From contig DXFV01000040.1 of NCBI GenBank assembly GCA_019114265.1, positions 1-34,537 of the forward strand: a DNA stretch of 34,537 nucleotides, written 5' to 3'. Shown here piece by piece: positions 21,234 through 30,201 of this stretch (its first letter is position 1; every line of letters begins with the position of its first letter). This stretch comes from Anaerofilum faecale (lineage in GTDB: Bacteria; Bacillota; Clostridia; Oscillospirales; Ruminococcaceae). Under the pieces are notes generated by a model. It saw only the letters and a list, made by a program, of their open reading frames with translations, was not told the DNA's origin and made no database searches. A program made the translations under genes and the position numbers.

Positions 21234-22091
21234 ATGAGCAGTTACCGTTTTGATTTCATCACCGCTCCCACTTCGGACAAACCGTATCAGCTGCTGTATG
21301 TGGCGTCGTCCTGCTACGACAAGGACTGGAACAGCCTGATGCACACCCACAAGTGCACCGAGCTGTTCTACTGCGTGCACGGGCGCGGGCAGTTCCACAC
21401 ATCCGATGGCACCTTTGATGTGAAGAAGGACGACCTGGTCATCATCAACGCCGACGTGGAGCATGCCGAATCCAGCATGGCGTCGCACCCGCTGGAATAC
21501 CTGGTGCTGGGCGTGCAGGGGCTGAACTTCCGGTTCGACAGCGCCCGCGGCGACGCCGGATACGACGTGCTGAATTTTGAACAGAACCGGGACGAGCTGC
21601 TGTTCTACCTGCAAAGCATCCTGCGAGAGGTGGACACACAGGAGTTCCGCTATGAGGATATGTGCCAGCGCATCCTGGAGATCCTGCTGATCCAGGTGCA
21701 GCGGTTTGCCAACGTGAAGATCTGCACCAGCCTTCCCGCCGCCGAAAAGCAGCATTCCACCAACCGCAACTGCGCGCTGATCCGCCAGTACATCGACGAG
21801 CATTTCAGCGAACCCATCACGCTGGACACCCTGGCCCAGATGGTGCACATCAACAAATACCATCTGGTGCGCACCTTCCAGAAGGAATACGGCATCACCC
21901 CCATCAACTACCTGATCGAGCGGCGCTTGGAGGAGAGCCGCTTCATGCTGAAGAACACCAACTATTCCGCCTCACAGATCGTGTCGCTGCTGGGGTTCTC
22001 CTCGTCCAGCTATTTTTCGCAGTGCTTCCGCCGCAAGGAGCACATGTCCCCTTCCCAATACCGCGAGATGTACGCCCACAAGGAGGACTGA
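21234..22091 (+). CDS. AraC-family regulator, divergent from the importer operon
   Basis: This 285-residue regulator has an N-terminal cupin-like sensing domain (about 18-95), with HTHKCTELFYCVHGRG (37-52) and DDLVIINADVEH (66-77). The C-terminal AraC DNA-binding domain (about 182-280) has a first helix-turn-helix at 197-217 (LDTLAQMVHINKYHLVRTFQK) and a second at 246-267. ITPINYLIERRLEESRFML is the usual connector. AAGGGAGG precedes the ATG. It is divergent from the galacto-N-biose importer and phosphorylase operon, whose promoter carries AAAGTCAA repeats. I infer that it activates that operon when the imported sugar binds its cupin domain. It ends in a strong hairpin terminator and faces the GH101 gene tail to tail. 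Confidence 0.9.
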   Translation: MSSYRFDFITAPTSDKPYQLLYVASSCYDKDWNSLMHTHKCTELFYCVHGRGQFHTSDGTFDVKKDDLVIINADVEHAESSMASHPLEYLVLGVQGLNFRFDSARGDAGYDVLNFEQNRDELLFYLQSILREVDTQEFRYEDMCQRILEILLIQVQRFANVKICTSLPAAEKQHSTNRNCALIRQYIDEHFSEPITLDTLAQMVHINKYHLVRTFQKEYGITPINYLIERRLEESRFMLKNTNYSASQIVSLLGFSSSSYFSQCFRRKEHMSPSQYREMYAHKED

Positions 22092-22132
22092 AGCCCGCTT
22101 GCTGGAAAAAGCGCCGCAAAATTTCACACACT

Positions 22133-22206
22133 GTTCGACAGAAAAAAGGAGAAATACGCAAAAACGGAGCCTATCCCCCGCGAAATTCCGCTGGGATGGC
22201 TCCGTT
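22133..22206 (+). repeat. Intergenic repeat element behind AraC-type gene, copy 1 (contains terminator)
   Basis: The stretch shares GTTCG-CAGAAAAAAGG, ATACGCAAAAAC and a later AATTCC-GCTG with 34444-34517, in the same order and spacing. It starts 41 bases after the AraC stop codon. Confidence 0.7.
22163..22206 (+). terminator. Terminator of the AraC-family gene
   Basis: AACGGAGCC and GGCTCCGTT pair, with an inner ATCCC/GGGAT stem after a one-base bulge, followed by TTTTCTG. Confidence 0.85.
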
Positions 22207-22244
22207 TTCTGTGTGTTTTGGCCGCAAACCCCCTGTGACAGGTT

Positions 22245-22339
22245 TCGGTCACCAATCCTGCCGCGGGTGGCAAAAAGGCCAAAAATCAACGTTGCAACAA
22301 AGAAAAAGTGACCGACAGGAATATCGGTCACCAATCCTG
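22245..22339. repeat. Two direct copies of TCGGTCACCAATCCTG
   Basis: The 16 bases at 22245-22260 recur exactly at 22324-22339, 79 bases on. In both copies a GTGAC arm precedes the repeat, so each can fold with the GTCAC inside it. The rest of 22207-22400 is AT-rich in part and holds no gene that I can support. Confidence 0.7.
22308..22331 (-). terminator. Second terminator facing the GH101 gene
   Basis: GTGACCGA and TCGGTCAC pair around eight bases; on the minus strand TTTTTC follows. It backs up the stronger hairpin at 22408. Confidence 0.75.
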
Positions 22340-22407
22340 TGTTTGGCGTACGGAATTACTGGCGCAAATTGTATAAAATGGTATCGCCTATAGATTTCTG
22401 CAAAGAA

Positions 22408-22439
22408 CAGGGCCGCAAGCCGGATGGCTTGCGGCCCTG
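22408..22439 (-). terminator. Terminator of the GH101 gene
   Basis: A perfect 14-bp stem, CAGGGCCGCAAGCC against GGCTTGCGGCCCTG, with a 4-base loop, 47 bases after the GH101 stop codon. Confidence 0.9.
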
Positions 22440-22486
22440 TTTGAGGGAGTTCCGCACGAACTGTGCGGAGCGCTGGAAAAGAAGGC

Positions 22487-25400
22487 TTAGAAATTCTTTC
22501 TGCGTTTCAGCACGATCGCAGCCGCAGCCGTCATAGCCAGCAGAGCAGACACAGCCAGCGGAGCCGAAACGTCGCCGGTAGCGGGCAAGCCGCTGCCGTC
22601 GTCACCGGTAGTCGGCGGGGTGGTGGCGCCGGGAGTGGGAGTCGGGGTCTGCACAGGCGCCTGGTCGTCCTTCACGGTCACGGTGCAGCTGGCGGTGAAG
22701 CCGCCGTCCTTCGTGATGGCCGTGATGGTGACGGTGCCCTCGCCGATCGCCTTGACCACGCCGTTTTCATCCACGGTGGCCACCTGGTTGTTGGTGCTGT
22801 TCCACAGCACGCCCTGTTCGGTGGCGTCGCCCGGCAGGACGGTGGCAGTCAGCTTGGCGGTGTCGCCTTTGTCCAAGGTCAGCTCGGTCTTGTCCAGCTT
22901 GATGCCGGTGACCGGCACCGTCTCGGGCGGAATCTTCTCAAATACGGCCGTCAGGGTCACTTCGTTGGCCGGCATCGGGAAGGTCAGGGTCTGGGCTTCG
23001 GGTGTTTCCAGCGTCACGCCTTCGGCGGTCCACTCCACAAACCGCTGGCCTTCCGGCACGGTGGCGGTGACGGTGACCTGCTGGCCCTCGGCATATTCGC
23101 CGCTGCCTTCGCCGCCGTTCACGGTCAGGGTGTATTTGGGAACCGGCTTGACGGTCACGGTGCAGCTGGCGGTGAAGCCGCCGTCCTTGGTGGTGACGGT
23201 GACCACGGCAGTGCCCTCGGCCACGGCCTCCAGCTTGCCGTCCTGGTCCACCCGGACCACTTCGGTGTTGTCGCTGCTCCATTCCACAGCCTTGTTGGCC
23301 GCGTCGGCGGGCAGAACGGTGGCGGTCAGCTGTCCGCTTTCACCGGCGGTCAGCTCCAGCTCGGTCTTGTCCAGTTCCACGCCGGTGACAGCCACCGGCA
23401 GCTTCTCAAATTCGGCGGTCAGCTTCACGGCACCCGCAGGCATTGCGAAGGTGATCTCGGCGCTGGTCTGCTGGTCGGCAGTCAGCTCGATGCCCTCGGC
23501 AGCCCACTGCACGAACCGCTGGCCTTCCGGCACGGTCGCGGTGACGGTTACCTGCTGGCCTTCGGCGTATTCGCCGCTGCCCTCGCCGCCGTTCACGGTC
23601 AGGGTGTATTTGGGGGTGGGCTTGCTGGTCACGGTCACGGTGACGGTGGTCTTGAAGCCGCCCTCCACGGTGGTTGCGGTGATGGTGGCGGTGCCTTCGG
23701 CCACAGCGGTCAGCTTGCCGGTCTGGTCCACAGACACCACGTCGTTGTTATCGGTGTTCCAGTGCACCTGCTTGTTGTTGGCGTCGGCAGGCTGCACTTC
23801 GGGGTTCAGGGTGGCGGTGTCGCCCACGGTCATCTGCAGCTCGCTGTCCAGCGCAATGCCGGTGACCTCGGTCACTTCAGCGGTACGGTACACCTTGAAG
23901 TTGTCCAGCACACGGGCGCCGCTCTCGATGCGGGCGATGTAGTCGGTCTTGTCGCCGGTGGTGAAGGTGAATTTGTTGTGTCCGTTCTCAAAGCGCGCGT
24001 TCAGGACCTTGTCGTTGCCATCCGCTTCGGATTCCACATACACGCCGCCGCTGCCCTGGGTGTCGAACTCCATGGTGTACTCGGTGTTCGGCTCCAGACG
24101 CATGGTGGCCGGACTGGTGCGGACAGTGGGCTGGCCCTGACCATAATGGCCGTACATCTTCAGCGACCAGTCGCCGGTGATGGTATCGGTGGTGTAGGGC
24201 AGGTGGGTCTCGGACAGGTGCGGCACACCGTCGGAGGAGCCTTCCGGATTGAAGATACCGTAGGCGCCCTGCTCCACATACTCAAAGGTCTCGTTGGCTA
24301 CGTAGCCCTCGGGCAGATCCGGCTCGGCGGTCTCCACGATGCGGCTCTCCATAAAGGTGACCTTGCCGTCGGCGCTCTCGCAGGCGTCGCCCGACAGGGT
24401 GACGGTGGCGGTGGTGCCTTCGGCCACGAAGTCCACCCACATGCGCTGCATCTTCTTGCCCTTGACGTAGCTGTCGAAATACTGGTTGGTCATGATGACC
24501 TGCTCGAGGTAGTTCTCGTAGGTCTTGCCGCCGTTTTCAACGGTGATGCGTGCGGTCTTTCCGTTTTCGGCGCCCGCGTGCACCATCACGCGGTATTTCT
24601 GGCCGGGCACAAGGCCGGTCATGGTCTGGCTGACGCTGCCCTCGGCGGCGCCGGTCATGTTCAGGATGGAAACGCCGTTGCCGTCGTCCTCATAGAACAT
24701 CTCGGCCTCGCCGTCCTTCTGCCAGATGGAGAAGTCGCGGCTGTTGAAGCCGGTGTCCTTCAGCGGGCTGCCGGTGCTCCAGTCGGTCTCGTCGGCCTCG
24801 GCCTCGGCGGGATACACCACATACGGGGTCTTGGCGTCGGCATGGATGGTCACCTGGCCGTCGGTCACGTCCAGAGTGTCGACCAGCTGCTTGCCGGTCT
24901 GGGTGGTCTCGTACAGGTACACCTTGTCCAGATTCTGCCAGGAAGCGGGCAGGGTCCAGGTGGTGTCGCCGCCATTGCTGTTCCAGTGGTAGATCTTGGC
25001 GGCCTCGTCGGGGTCTTTGGTCTCGCTGTTCTCGTCGTACCAGGGGATGAAGATCTTGCCCTGGCCATCGGTGAGCTTGTTGCCGTCCTTGGTGATGACA
25101 TAGTTGCCGGAGGTGACGTTGCCGGAGAAGTAGCCCACGCCGTCGGCCACGCGGTTGACCTCATGGCACATCAGGTACTTCTGGGGCAGCTGGTTGGTGA
25201 AGAACTGCTCCACCATGGTGTTGATGTTGTTGTTGTGCTGCCACGACATCATCGAAGCGCCGCGGCTGTAGCCGCCCCAGTAGATGGAGCTGCCCGGATA
25301 TACGTCCTTCTGGTTGTTGTACACGAACTGATGGATACCGTTGGAAACGGTGCTGCCAGTGCTGTGCACCCACACGCCGAAGCGGTTGAAGTCGGCGGCG

Positions 25401-28400
25401 TTCTCATTGGCGAACAGCTCGGCGCCGTTGCGCATCATGTTGCCGATGAATTTCAGCTCGTTCCAGCGGTCGCCCTGCCAGCAGTCGACATATACGAAGT
25501 CGAGGTCGGGGATCTGGGCGAACATCTCGTTCAGACGGTTGTCAAAGCTGCCGCTGAGCATATCGGCGTCGCGGCGGATGTACTTGGACTGGTCCATCCA
25601 GGCCCAGCCGTTGATGCCGGACATCAGCAGGTCATTGAACATCTTGGCCTCGGGATAGGCCTCCTGGTTGTTCAGGTGAATACCAAGATTTGCGTTGATC
25701 TTGTCGGCCTCGGCGATGGCGATGTTCATATCCTCGGCACCGCCGGCACGCTGGTTGATGTCCTGGTAGTCGGCGTGGCCGGAGTCGTGGCCTTCGTTGG
25801 CATAGCCCTTGAAGATCAGCTGCTGGCCGAAGCCATCCATGTAGTTGGACAGCCGTTTCATGTTGTCGGCCACCTTCAGGAAGGGCTGCTGCACGCCGCT
25901 GGCGAAGTTGTAGCCCACATGGAAGAAGCTGCGGGCAGCCTGGTCACCGCCGGGGATGATGCCGTTGGTGATTTTCTTGACGGCATTGGCGCCGTCCTGC
26001 CAGTTGATGATGTCGTCGTCGTTGGTATCCTCTGCGATGGCCACACGGCAGTAGAGGTTTTCCTCGTCCGGCTCAGAGGGGAAGGGCAGGACTTTTTCGT
26101 CGTCCAGGCCGCGGTAGAGGAAGAGGTTGTTCCAGAAGCCGGCAGACACAACGCCGTCGCCCAGGTCAAAGCCGCGGTAGACGAAGCCGTCGCCGTCCAC
26201 AAACACGTTGTTGAAGGCGCTGGCCGACAGCTGGCCGTTGCTGATGATGGGGATGGTCACTGCGAACTCGGAGGTCTTGGACACATCCGCGATCTCCTCG
26301 TGCAGGTCCTTGATGCCCCACTGGCTCACCGGCTTGGCCAGATAGCTGGCATCCAGGCTGGCGTTCTCATCGGTGCTGCGCGCCGAGAAGAGCGGCTGAC
26401 GGGGCAGGCCGATCGAGTGCACCAGTTCGCCTTCCGGCTCGTGGATGTTCAGGATCAGCATTTCCAGAATCTGATCGTCCAGAACGGTGAACTTTACATC
26501 GAAGGTCACGCCGGTCTTGGTCTGATCGGGAACCACGTGATACACCGCGTAGTCCTTGCCCTGCTCGGTCAGCTCGGCGGTGGCCGGCAGGTCCATCGCG
26601 TTGACGGTGGCGTAGTTGTAGCGCACCTCGGCGCCCTGCATGGTCTTGCCGTTCAGCTCATACTGGGCCACACGCGGGAAGTCCTTATCCAGCTGTACGG
26701 TGAGGCCGTCGTTTTCCAGCGTGATGGTCTCGCGCTCGCCTTCCTCGGCCTTCATCGGGGCCACCTCGCGGAAGACCACCTTCTTGATGACGATATTGCC
26801 CAGATCGCCGTTGAACATCAGGCCCATCTGGCCGGGGACGATCTGTGTTTTTTCGATGTTGTCGGTGTGGGCGAACTGGTCGTCCATCCACAGGGTGAAG
26901 GAGTCGTCCACAAAGCGATGTTTGATCTTGTAATCCTTCAGACCCGCGCGAGACAGCAGGGTGTCGCCGTCCAGCGTGAACTCGGAGTTGGCGCCGTTGC
27001 TGTCCAGGAAGCTCCAGCGGGGGATGCTGCTGACGATGCCGTCCACCGCCACGCTCTGCCAGCTGCCGTTTGCCTGGTCCACACGGAACAGACTGCCGAT
27101 GCCGTGGTTTTTCTGGTCGCGCTGCCAGTTGTCGTCCAGGAACTCGAAGGTGAATTCGATTTCGCCGTTGATGGCCAGCGGAGCCAGCTCGTTCACCAGC
27201 ACGTTGCGGCCTTTTACCAGCATGCCGCTGCCGTCCTCGGCCATTTCAAAGCTGCCGCTGCCTTCCAGTTTGGTCCACATGTCGATGCCCTGGTCGGGGG
27301 TCCAGACATATTCCTGCTCCACGTCGGGGTCGTATTTCATCACCCACAGCGCGGCGGTGCTGCCCATCGCGAAGGTGATCTGCAGGCGGAAGCTCTCCTT
27401 CTGGGCGGCGATGTATTCCTTGGTCAGAGTGAAGGTGTTGCCGTCCAGGGTGTAATCGGTGCCGGCGGTCAGCTCGGTCTCGCCGTTCTTGACAGAGGCG
27501 ATCGAGTCGCCATTGCCGAACTTGACCTGTGCGGTCACATCTTCCTTGCCCCAGTCCGCCTTGTCGATCTGGACAACGCTCTTGTCCAGCGAGGAGGTGA
27601 TGATCTCGGTGCGCTTGATGTTTTCCAGCGTGATCTTCTTGCCGCCGCGCCAGATGCGGAAGCCGTAGCTGCTCTCGCCCAGACCGATGGGGCTGTCAAA
27701 CGAGGTGAGCTTTTCTTCCTTGCCGTCGCGGGTGAGATACACGGTAATGGTGCTGCCGATCGTTTCGATGCGGATGTGATAGGTCTTGTCGTACTCAAAC
27801 TTCACACCCAGCAGGTTGCTGATACCGGCATAGCTCTCGCTGTCGTCCTTGCGGCCGGTGCGCTCCAGTCCGGTGCCGCTGGTGATGGCAAAGCCTTCGT
27901 AGTTGCGGCCGTCCACCACGCGGCTGGCCGGAGCCACCGCGATGAAGTCGGGCTGGGTGGGCTCGGAGAAGGTGATGTCGTACTCCAGCGAGCTGTTCAG
28001 ATACTTAGGAGCAGCGCCATCGTAGACCACCCAGGCTTCCTTGCCGGTGTCGTTCACGATCTTGCCGTAGTCGATCACCACGCTGGTGCCGTCCTCGCTG
28101 GCAACAATCCAGCCGTCCTGGATCTCGGTGGGCTTGTCCTCGCTCTGCTTCTGCAGCACCCATCCGCCGGCGCCGACCGTCTTTTCTTCCCGCAGCAGGG
28201 TGAACACGCCGGTGTCACCGCTGGCGAACTGCACGGTCAGGGTGATCTGCTTTTTGTCGGTCTGGCCTTTCAGGTAGTCGGTCATGATGGTGATGGTGTT
28301 GTCCACCACGCTGTAATGGCTGCCCTGAGTCAGGTCGAGGGAACCGTCGTTGATGGAGGCAACGCTGTCGCCTTCCTTCAGCACAACGGGGATATTCACC

Positions 28401-29179
28401 GGATTCTTGCACCACTGGTCGGCCGGGATGGTTTCCTCGGTCTTTTCCAGATGGGATTTCGCGATCTCGGTGCGAACAATGTTTTCCACCTTCACGGTCT
28501 TGGCACCGCGCCAGATGCGGAAGCCGTAGCCGCCGGCGCCCAGACCGGAATCCATCTCAAAGGACGCCTTCTGCTGGAGTTCTTCGCCCTTTTTAGCGGC
28601 ATAGAAGGTGATGGTGCCGTTGTCAACCACATACTTCAGGTGATAGGTCTCGCCGAAGACGAAGTCGCCCTCGTCGCCGCGCACCCAGTTGTAGCGCTCG
28701 GAGCCGCCGGTCTGGCGGGAATGCTCCAGGTGACCGGTATCGTGGATGCTGAGGCCTTCACAGTCGGCGCCACTTTGGAACACGGGAAACACGCCGAAGC
28801 TGTAAAAACGGGCCTGGTCCTCATCCACCTCGGATTTCAGCAGGGTGACGTCCATCTCCAGTGTGCTGGCCTGCCAAGGCTCGGCGCTGCTGTCGTACAG
28901 GACGATGCCCTCCTTGCCGCGGTCGGAGATGAGCTTTGCGTAGTCCAGCGTAAAGCCGTTTTCGGTGGGGGTGATCCATCCCTCCTGCAGCTCGATGTCC
29001 TCCGCTTTGCCCCATTCCTGCAATTTCCATGGTCCCGCGTCCACAGCCAATGGCTGTACCGACGTTTGCTCCGCCGGTGGCTCGGTGGGTTCCGCAGCCA
29101 GCGCCGGCGACACCGTGCTCAGGCACATGGTGCCGGCCACCGTCAGTGTCAGAACCCGCTTCAGGATGTTCTTTCGCAT
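22487..29179 (-). CDS. Endo-alpha-N-acetylgalactosaminidase (GH101), sortase-anchored, multidomain
   Basis: This 2230-residue cell-wall enzyme is predicted to release Gal-beta-1,3-GalNAc from Ser/Thr of mucin core-1 O-glycans. Seen in order: signal peptide (1-29); two similar beta-sandwich (LamG-like) modules (47-240, 337-525), each followed by an X2-like module (245-330, 531-615); a further LamG-like module (640-806); and a galactose-mutarotase-like part (815-1080). The GH101 barrel (about 1085-1360) has FKGYANEGHDSGHADY (1123-1138), GIHLNNQEAYPEAK (1166-1179), GWAWMDQS and DFVYVDCW. By alignment from memory with the pneumococcal enzyme, Asp1232 is the nucleophile and Glu1259 the acid/base. 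Then come two carbohydrate-binding-like modules (1465-1615, 1625-1765), three BIG2 domains alternating with two InlB-like repeats (1770-2170), a Pro/Thr linker, LPATG (2198-2202), a membrane helix and KRRKNF. GGAGG lies seven bases before ATG. It probably feeds the importer and GH112. Confidence 0.93.
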   Translation of the reverse strand: MRKNILKRVLTLTVAGTMCLSTVSPALAAEPTEPPAEQTSVQPLAVDAGPWKLQEWGKAEDIELQEGWITPTENGFTLDYAKLISDRGKEGIVLYDSSAEPWQASTLEMDVTLLKSEVDEDQARFYSFGVFPVFQSGADCEGLSIHDTGHLEHSRQTGGSERYNWVRGDEGDFVFGETYHLKYVVDNGTITFYAAKKGEELQQKASFEMDSGLGAGGYGFRIWRGAKTVKVENIVRTEIAKSHLEKTEETIPADQWCKNPVNIPVVLKEGDSVASINDGSLDLTQGSHYSVVDNTITIMTDYLKGQTDKKQITLTVQFASGDTGVFTLLREEKTVGAGGWVLQKQSEDKPTEIQDGWIVASEDGTSVVIDYGKIVNDTGKEAWVVYDGAAPKYLNSSLEYDITFSEPTQPDFIAVAPASRVVDGRNYEGFAITSGTGLERTGRKDDSESYAGISNLLGVKFEYDKTYHIRIETIGSTITVYLTRDGKEEKLTSFDSPIGLGESSYGFRIWRGGKKITLENIKRTEIITSSLDKSVVQIDKADWGKEDVTAQVKFGNGDSIASVKNGETELTAGTDYTLDGNTFTLTKEYIAAQKESFRLQITFAMGSTAALWVMKYDPDVEQEYVWTPDQGIDMWTKLEGSGSFEMAEDGSGMLVKGRNVLVNELAPLAINGEIEFTFEFLDDNWQRDQKNHGIGSLFRVDQANGSWQSVAVDGIVSSIPRWSFLDSNGANSEFTLDGDTLLSRAGLKDYKIKHRFVDDSFTLWMDDQFAHTDNIEKTQIVPGQMGLMFNGDLGNIVIKKVVFREVAPMKAEEGERETITLENDGLTVQLDKDFPRVAQYELNGKTMQGAEVRYNYATVNAMDLPATAELTEQGKDYAVYHVVPDQTKTGVTFDVKFTVLDDQILEMLILNIHEPEGELVHSIGLPRQPLFSARSTDENASLDASYLAKPVSQWGIKDLHEEIADVSKTSEFAVTIPIISNGQLSASAFNNVFVDGDGFVYRGFDLGDGVVSAGFWNNLFLYRGLDDEKVLPFPSEPDEENLYCRVAIAEDTNDDDIINWQDGANAVKKITNGIIPGGDQAARSFFHVGYNFASGVQQPFLKVADNMKRLSNYMDGFGQQLIFKGYANEGHDSGHADYQDINQRAGGAEDMNIAIAEADKINANLGIHLNNQEAYPEAKMFNDLLMSGINGWAWMDQSKYIRRDADMLSGSFDNRLNEMFAQIPDLDFVYVDCWQGDRWNELKFIGNMMRNGAELFANENAADFNRFGVWVHSTGSTVSNGIHQFVYNNQKDVYPGSSIYWGGYSRGASMMSWQHNNNINTMVEQFFTNQLPQKYLMCHEVNRVADGVGYFSGNVTSGNYVITKDGNKLTDGQGKIFIPWYDENSETKDPDEAAKIYHWNSNGGDTTWTLPASWQNLDKVYLYETTQTGKQLVDTLDVTDGQVTIHADAKTPYVVYPAEAEADETDWSTGSPLKDTGFNSRDFSIWQKDGEAEMFYEDDGNGVSILNMTGAAEGSVSQTMTGLVPGQKYRVMVHAGAENGKTARITVENGGKTYENYLEQVIMTNQYFDSYVKGKKMQRMWVDFVAEGTTATVTLSGDACESADGKVTFMESRIVETAEPDLPEGYVANETFEYVEQGAYGIFNPEGSSDGVPHLSETHLPYTTDTITGDWSLKMYGHYGQGQPTVRTSPATMRLEPNTEYTMEFDTQGSGGVYVESEADGNDKVLNARFENGHNKFTFTTGDKTDYIARIESGARVLDNFKVYRTAEVTEVTGIALDSELQMTVGDTATLNPEVQPADANNKQVHWNTDNNDVVSVDQTGKLTAVAEGTATITATTVEGGFKTTVTVTVTSKPTPKYTLTVNGGEGSGEYAEGQQVTVTATVPEGQRFVQWAAEGIELTADQQTSAEITFAMPAGAVKLTAEFEKLPVAVTGVELDKTELELTAGESGQLTATVLPADAANKAVEWSSDNTEVVRVDQDGKLEAVAEGTAVVTVTTKDGGFTASCTVTVKPVPKYTLTVNGGEGSGEYAEGQQVTVTATVPEGQRFVEWTAEGVTLETPEAQTLTFPMPANEVTLTAVFEKIPPETVPVTGIKLDKTELTLDKGDTAKLTATVLPGDATEQGVLWNSTNNQVATVDENGVVKAIGEGTVTITAITKDGGFTASCTVTVKDDQAPVQTPTPTPGATTPPTTGDDGSGLPATGDVSAPLAVSALLAMTAAAAIVLKRRKNF
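23036..23614 (-). repeat. Near-identical coding repeats in the GH101 tail
   Basis: Residues 1856-1890 and 2014-2048 are identical except for small changes at the edges (PKYTLTVNGGEGSGEYAEGQ and onward), 158 residues or 474 bases apart. The BIG2 domains between and around them are also similar. This points to recent tandem duplication of a BIG2 plus InlB-like unit; its copy number may vary between strains. Confidence 0.85.
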
Positions 29180-29227
29180 AACATTTCCTCCCTTACTGCT
29201 CGTGCGATCGAGCGATTATACAAGCAT

Positions 29228-29270
29228 ATTATATCGGGCCGTTCTCACAAAAGTCGTACAAGATTCGTAC
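29228..29270 (-). promoter_or_regulatory. GH101 promoter with repeated GTACGA boxes
   Basis: TATAAT (29228-29233, minus strand) has no good -35 box. At the place of the -35 box, GTACGA occurs twice exactly 11 bases apart (29265-29270 and 29254-29259), one helical turn. This is the form expected of an activator-dependent promoter. The AraC-type gene directly upstream is the natural candidate. Confidence 0.6.
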
Positions 29271-29324
29271 GTTTTTTATGAATTTGTTTAAAAAATGAAT
29301 GCAAATTTCGCATTTTCCGGCCCG

Positions 29325-30179
29325 CTACACATCTTTTTCCGCCATCAGTTTGTACTCCCTTGGCGTCACATGTGTATACCGTTTAAAGACAGTTGAGAAG
29401 TACTGGGTGCTGGAAAATCCCAGCTTGGCGGCGATGTCCACGATGCTCATGCCGGTACCGGTGAGCCACCGCATGGCCTTGTCCACCTTGGCGATGTTGA
29501 TGTAATCGATGAGGGTGATGTTCAGCGCTTCCCGGAAGGAAGAGGACAGATGACGCGGGTTCGCTCCGCATCCCTGCGCCACGTCGCTGGGGCCCACCCG
29601 CTCCTCCATGTGCTCGTTGATATACTGGATAGCGCGGATGACCAGCGGGTCGCGGACAAAAAAGATCTTGCGGTATTCCTGGCTGATCTCTCGCGACAGC
29701 AGAAAGACCATTTCGTAGATATAGATCTTGGCCAGCGTTTCGCAATAGGGACTTTCCTTGTCGCTTTTTTCCAGACAGATGCGGTTCACGCAGGAATACA
29801 GGCGGTCGGAAAAGGGCTGCAGCAGGTAGGCGCTGTGCTCCTCCACCATATAGTGCAGAAAAGTCACCTGCTTTGTCACCTCCGCCTCTGCATCGCAGAA
29901 GCCGTCCGGCTGAAAATGAATCTGCAGAAAGGTGGCGGGACGCCGGGAACGCATGTGGAACGAATGGATCATGTGCGAAAATATGGTCATCATCTCGCCG
30001 GTGCGCACCGTGATGGTCTCGCCGTTGACGACGATGTCACACTCTCCCTCCACCATCATGCACACCTCCACGTTTTCGTGGCAGTGCGGTCCAAAGGTAT
30101 ATCCCGGCCGCAGCGTGCGCCGCAGTGCATTGTAGATGATGGTTTTCGGTTCACACAGCATTCCGATTGCGGATTGCAA
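29325..30179 (-). CDS. AraC-family regulator, upstream of GH101
   Basis: This regulator of about 284 residues has an N-terminal cupin sensing domain (HCHENVEVCMMVEGECDIVVNG at about 32-53, GEMMTIFSHMIHSFHM at 61-76). The C-terminal AraC domain (about 178-280) has VGPSDVAQGCGANPRHLSSSFREAL and MSIVDIAAKLGFSSTQYFSTVFKRY as its two helix-turn-helix units. Start choice: AAGGAG followed by GAG stands before a TTG at 30177-30179; the first downstream ATG (30159-30161) has no ribosome site, and the longer frame would run into the preceding gene. It begins 22 bases after the orphan sugar-binding lipoprotein gene and lies 145 bases before GH101, all in the same direction. I infer that it controls GH101. 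Confidence 0.87.
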   Translation of the reverse strand: MQSAIGMLCEPKTIIYNALRRTLRPGYTFGPHCHENVEVCMMVEGECDIVVNGETITVRTGEMMTIFSHMIHSFHMRSRRPATFLQIHFQPDGFCDAEAEVTKQVTFLHYMVEEHSAYLLQPFSDRLYSCVNRICLEKSDKESPYCETLAKIYIYEMVFLLSREISQEYRKIFFVRDPLVIRAIQYINEHMEERVGPSDVAQGCGANPRHLSSSFREALNITLIDYINIAKVDKAMRWLTGTGMSIVDIAAKLGFSSTQYFSTVFKRYTHVTPREYKLMAEKDV

Positions 30180-30201
30180 CGCTCTCCTCTCCTTTCCCTC
30201 T

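Noticed and set aside
22245..22339. CRISPR-like repeat pair
   Set aside because: Only two copies, no array, no cas genes in the window, and the repeats fit hairpins better.
22463..29281. Very long open frame on the plus strand opposite GH101
   Set aside because: It is a consequence of GC-rich third positions. Its product is a Val/Gly/His-rich sequence with no domain, while the minus strand encodes a clear signal peptide, catalytic domain and LPATG.
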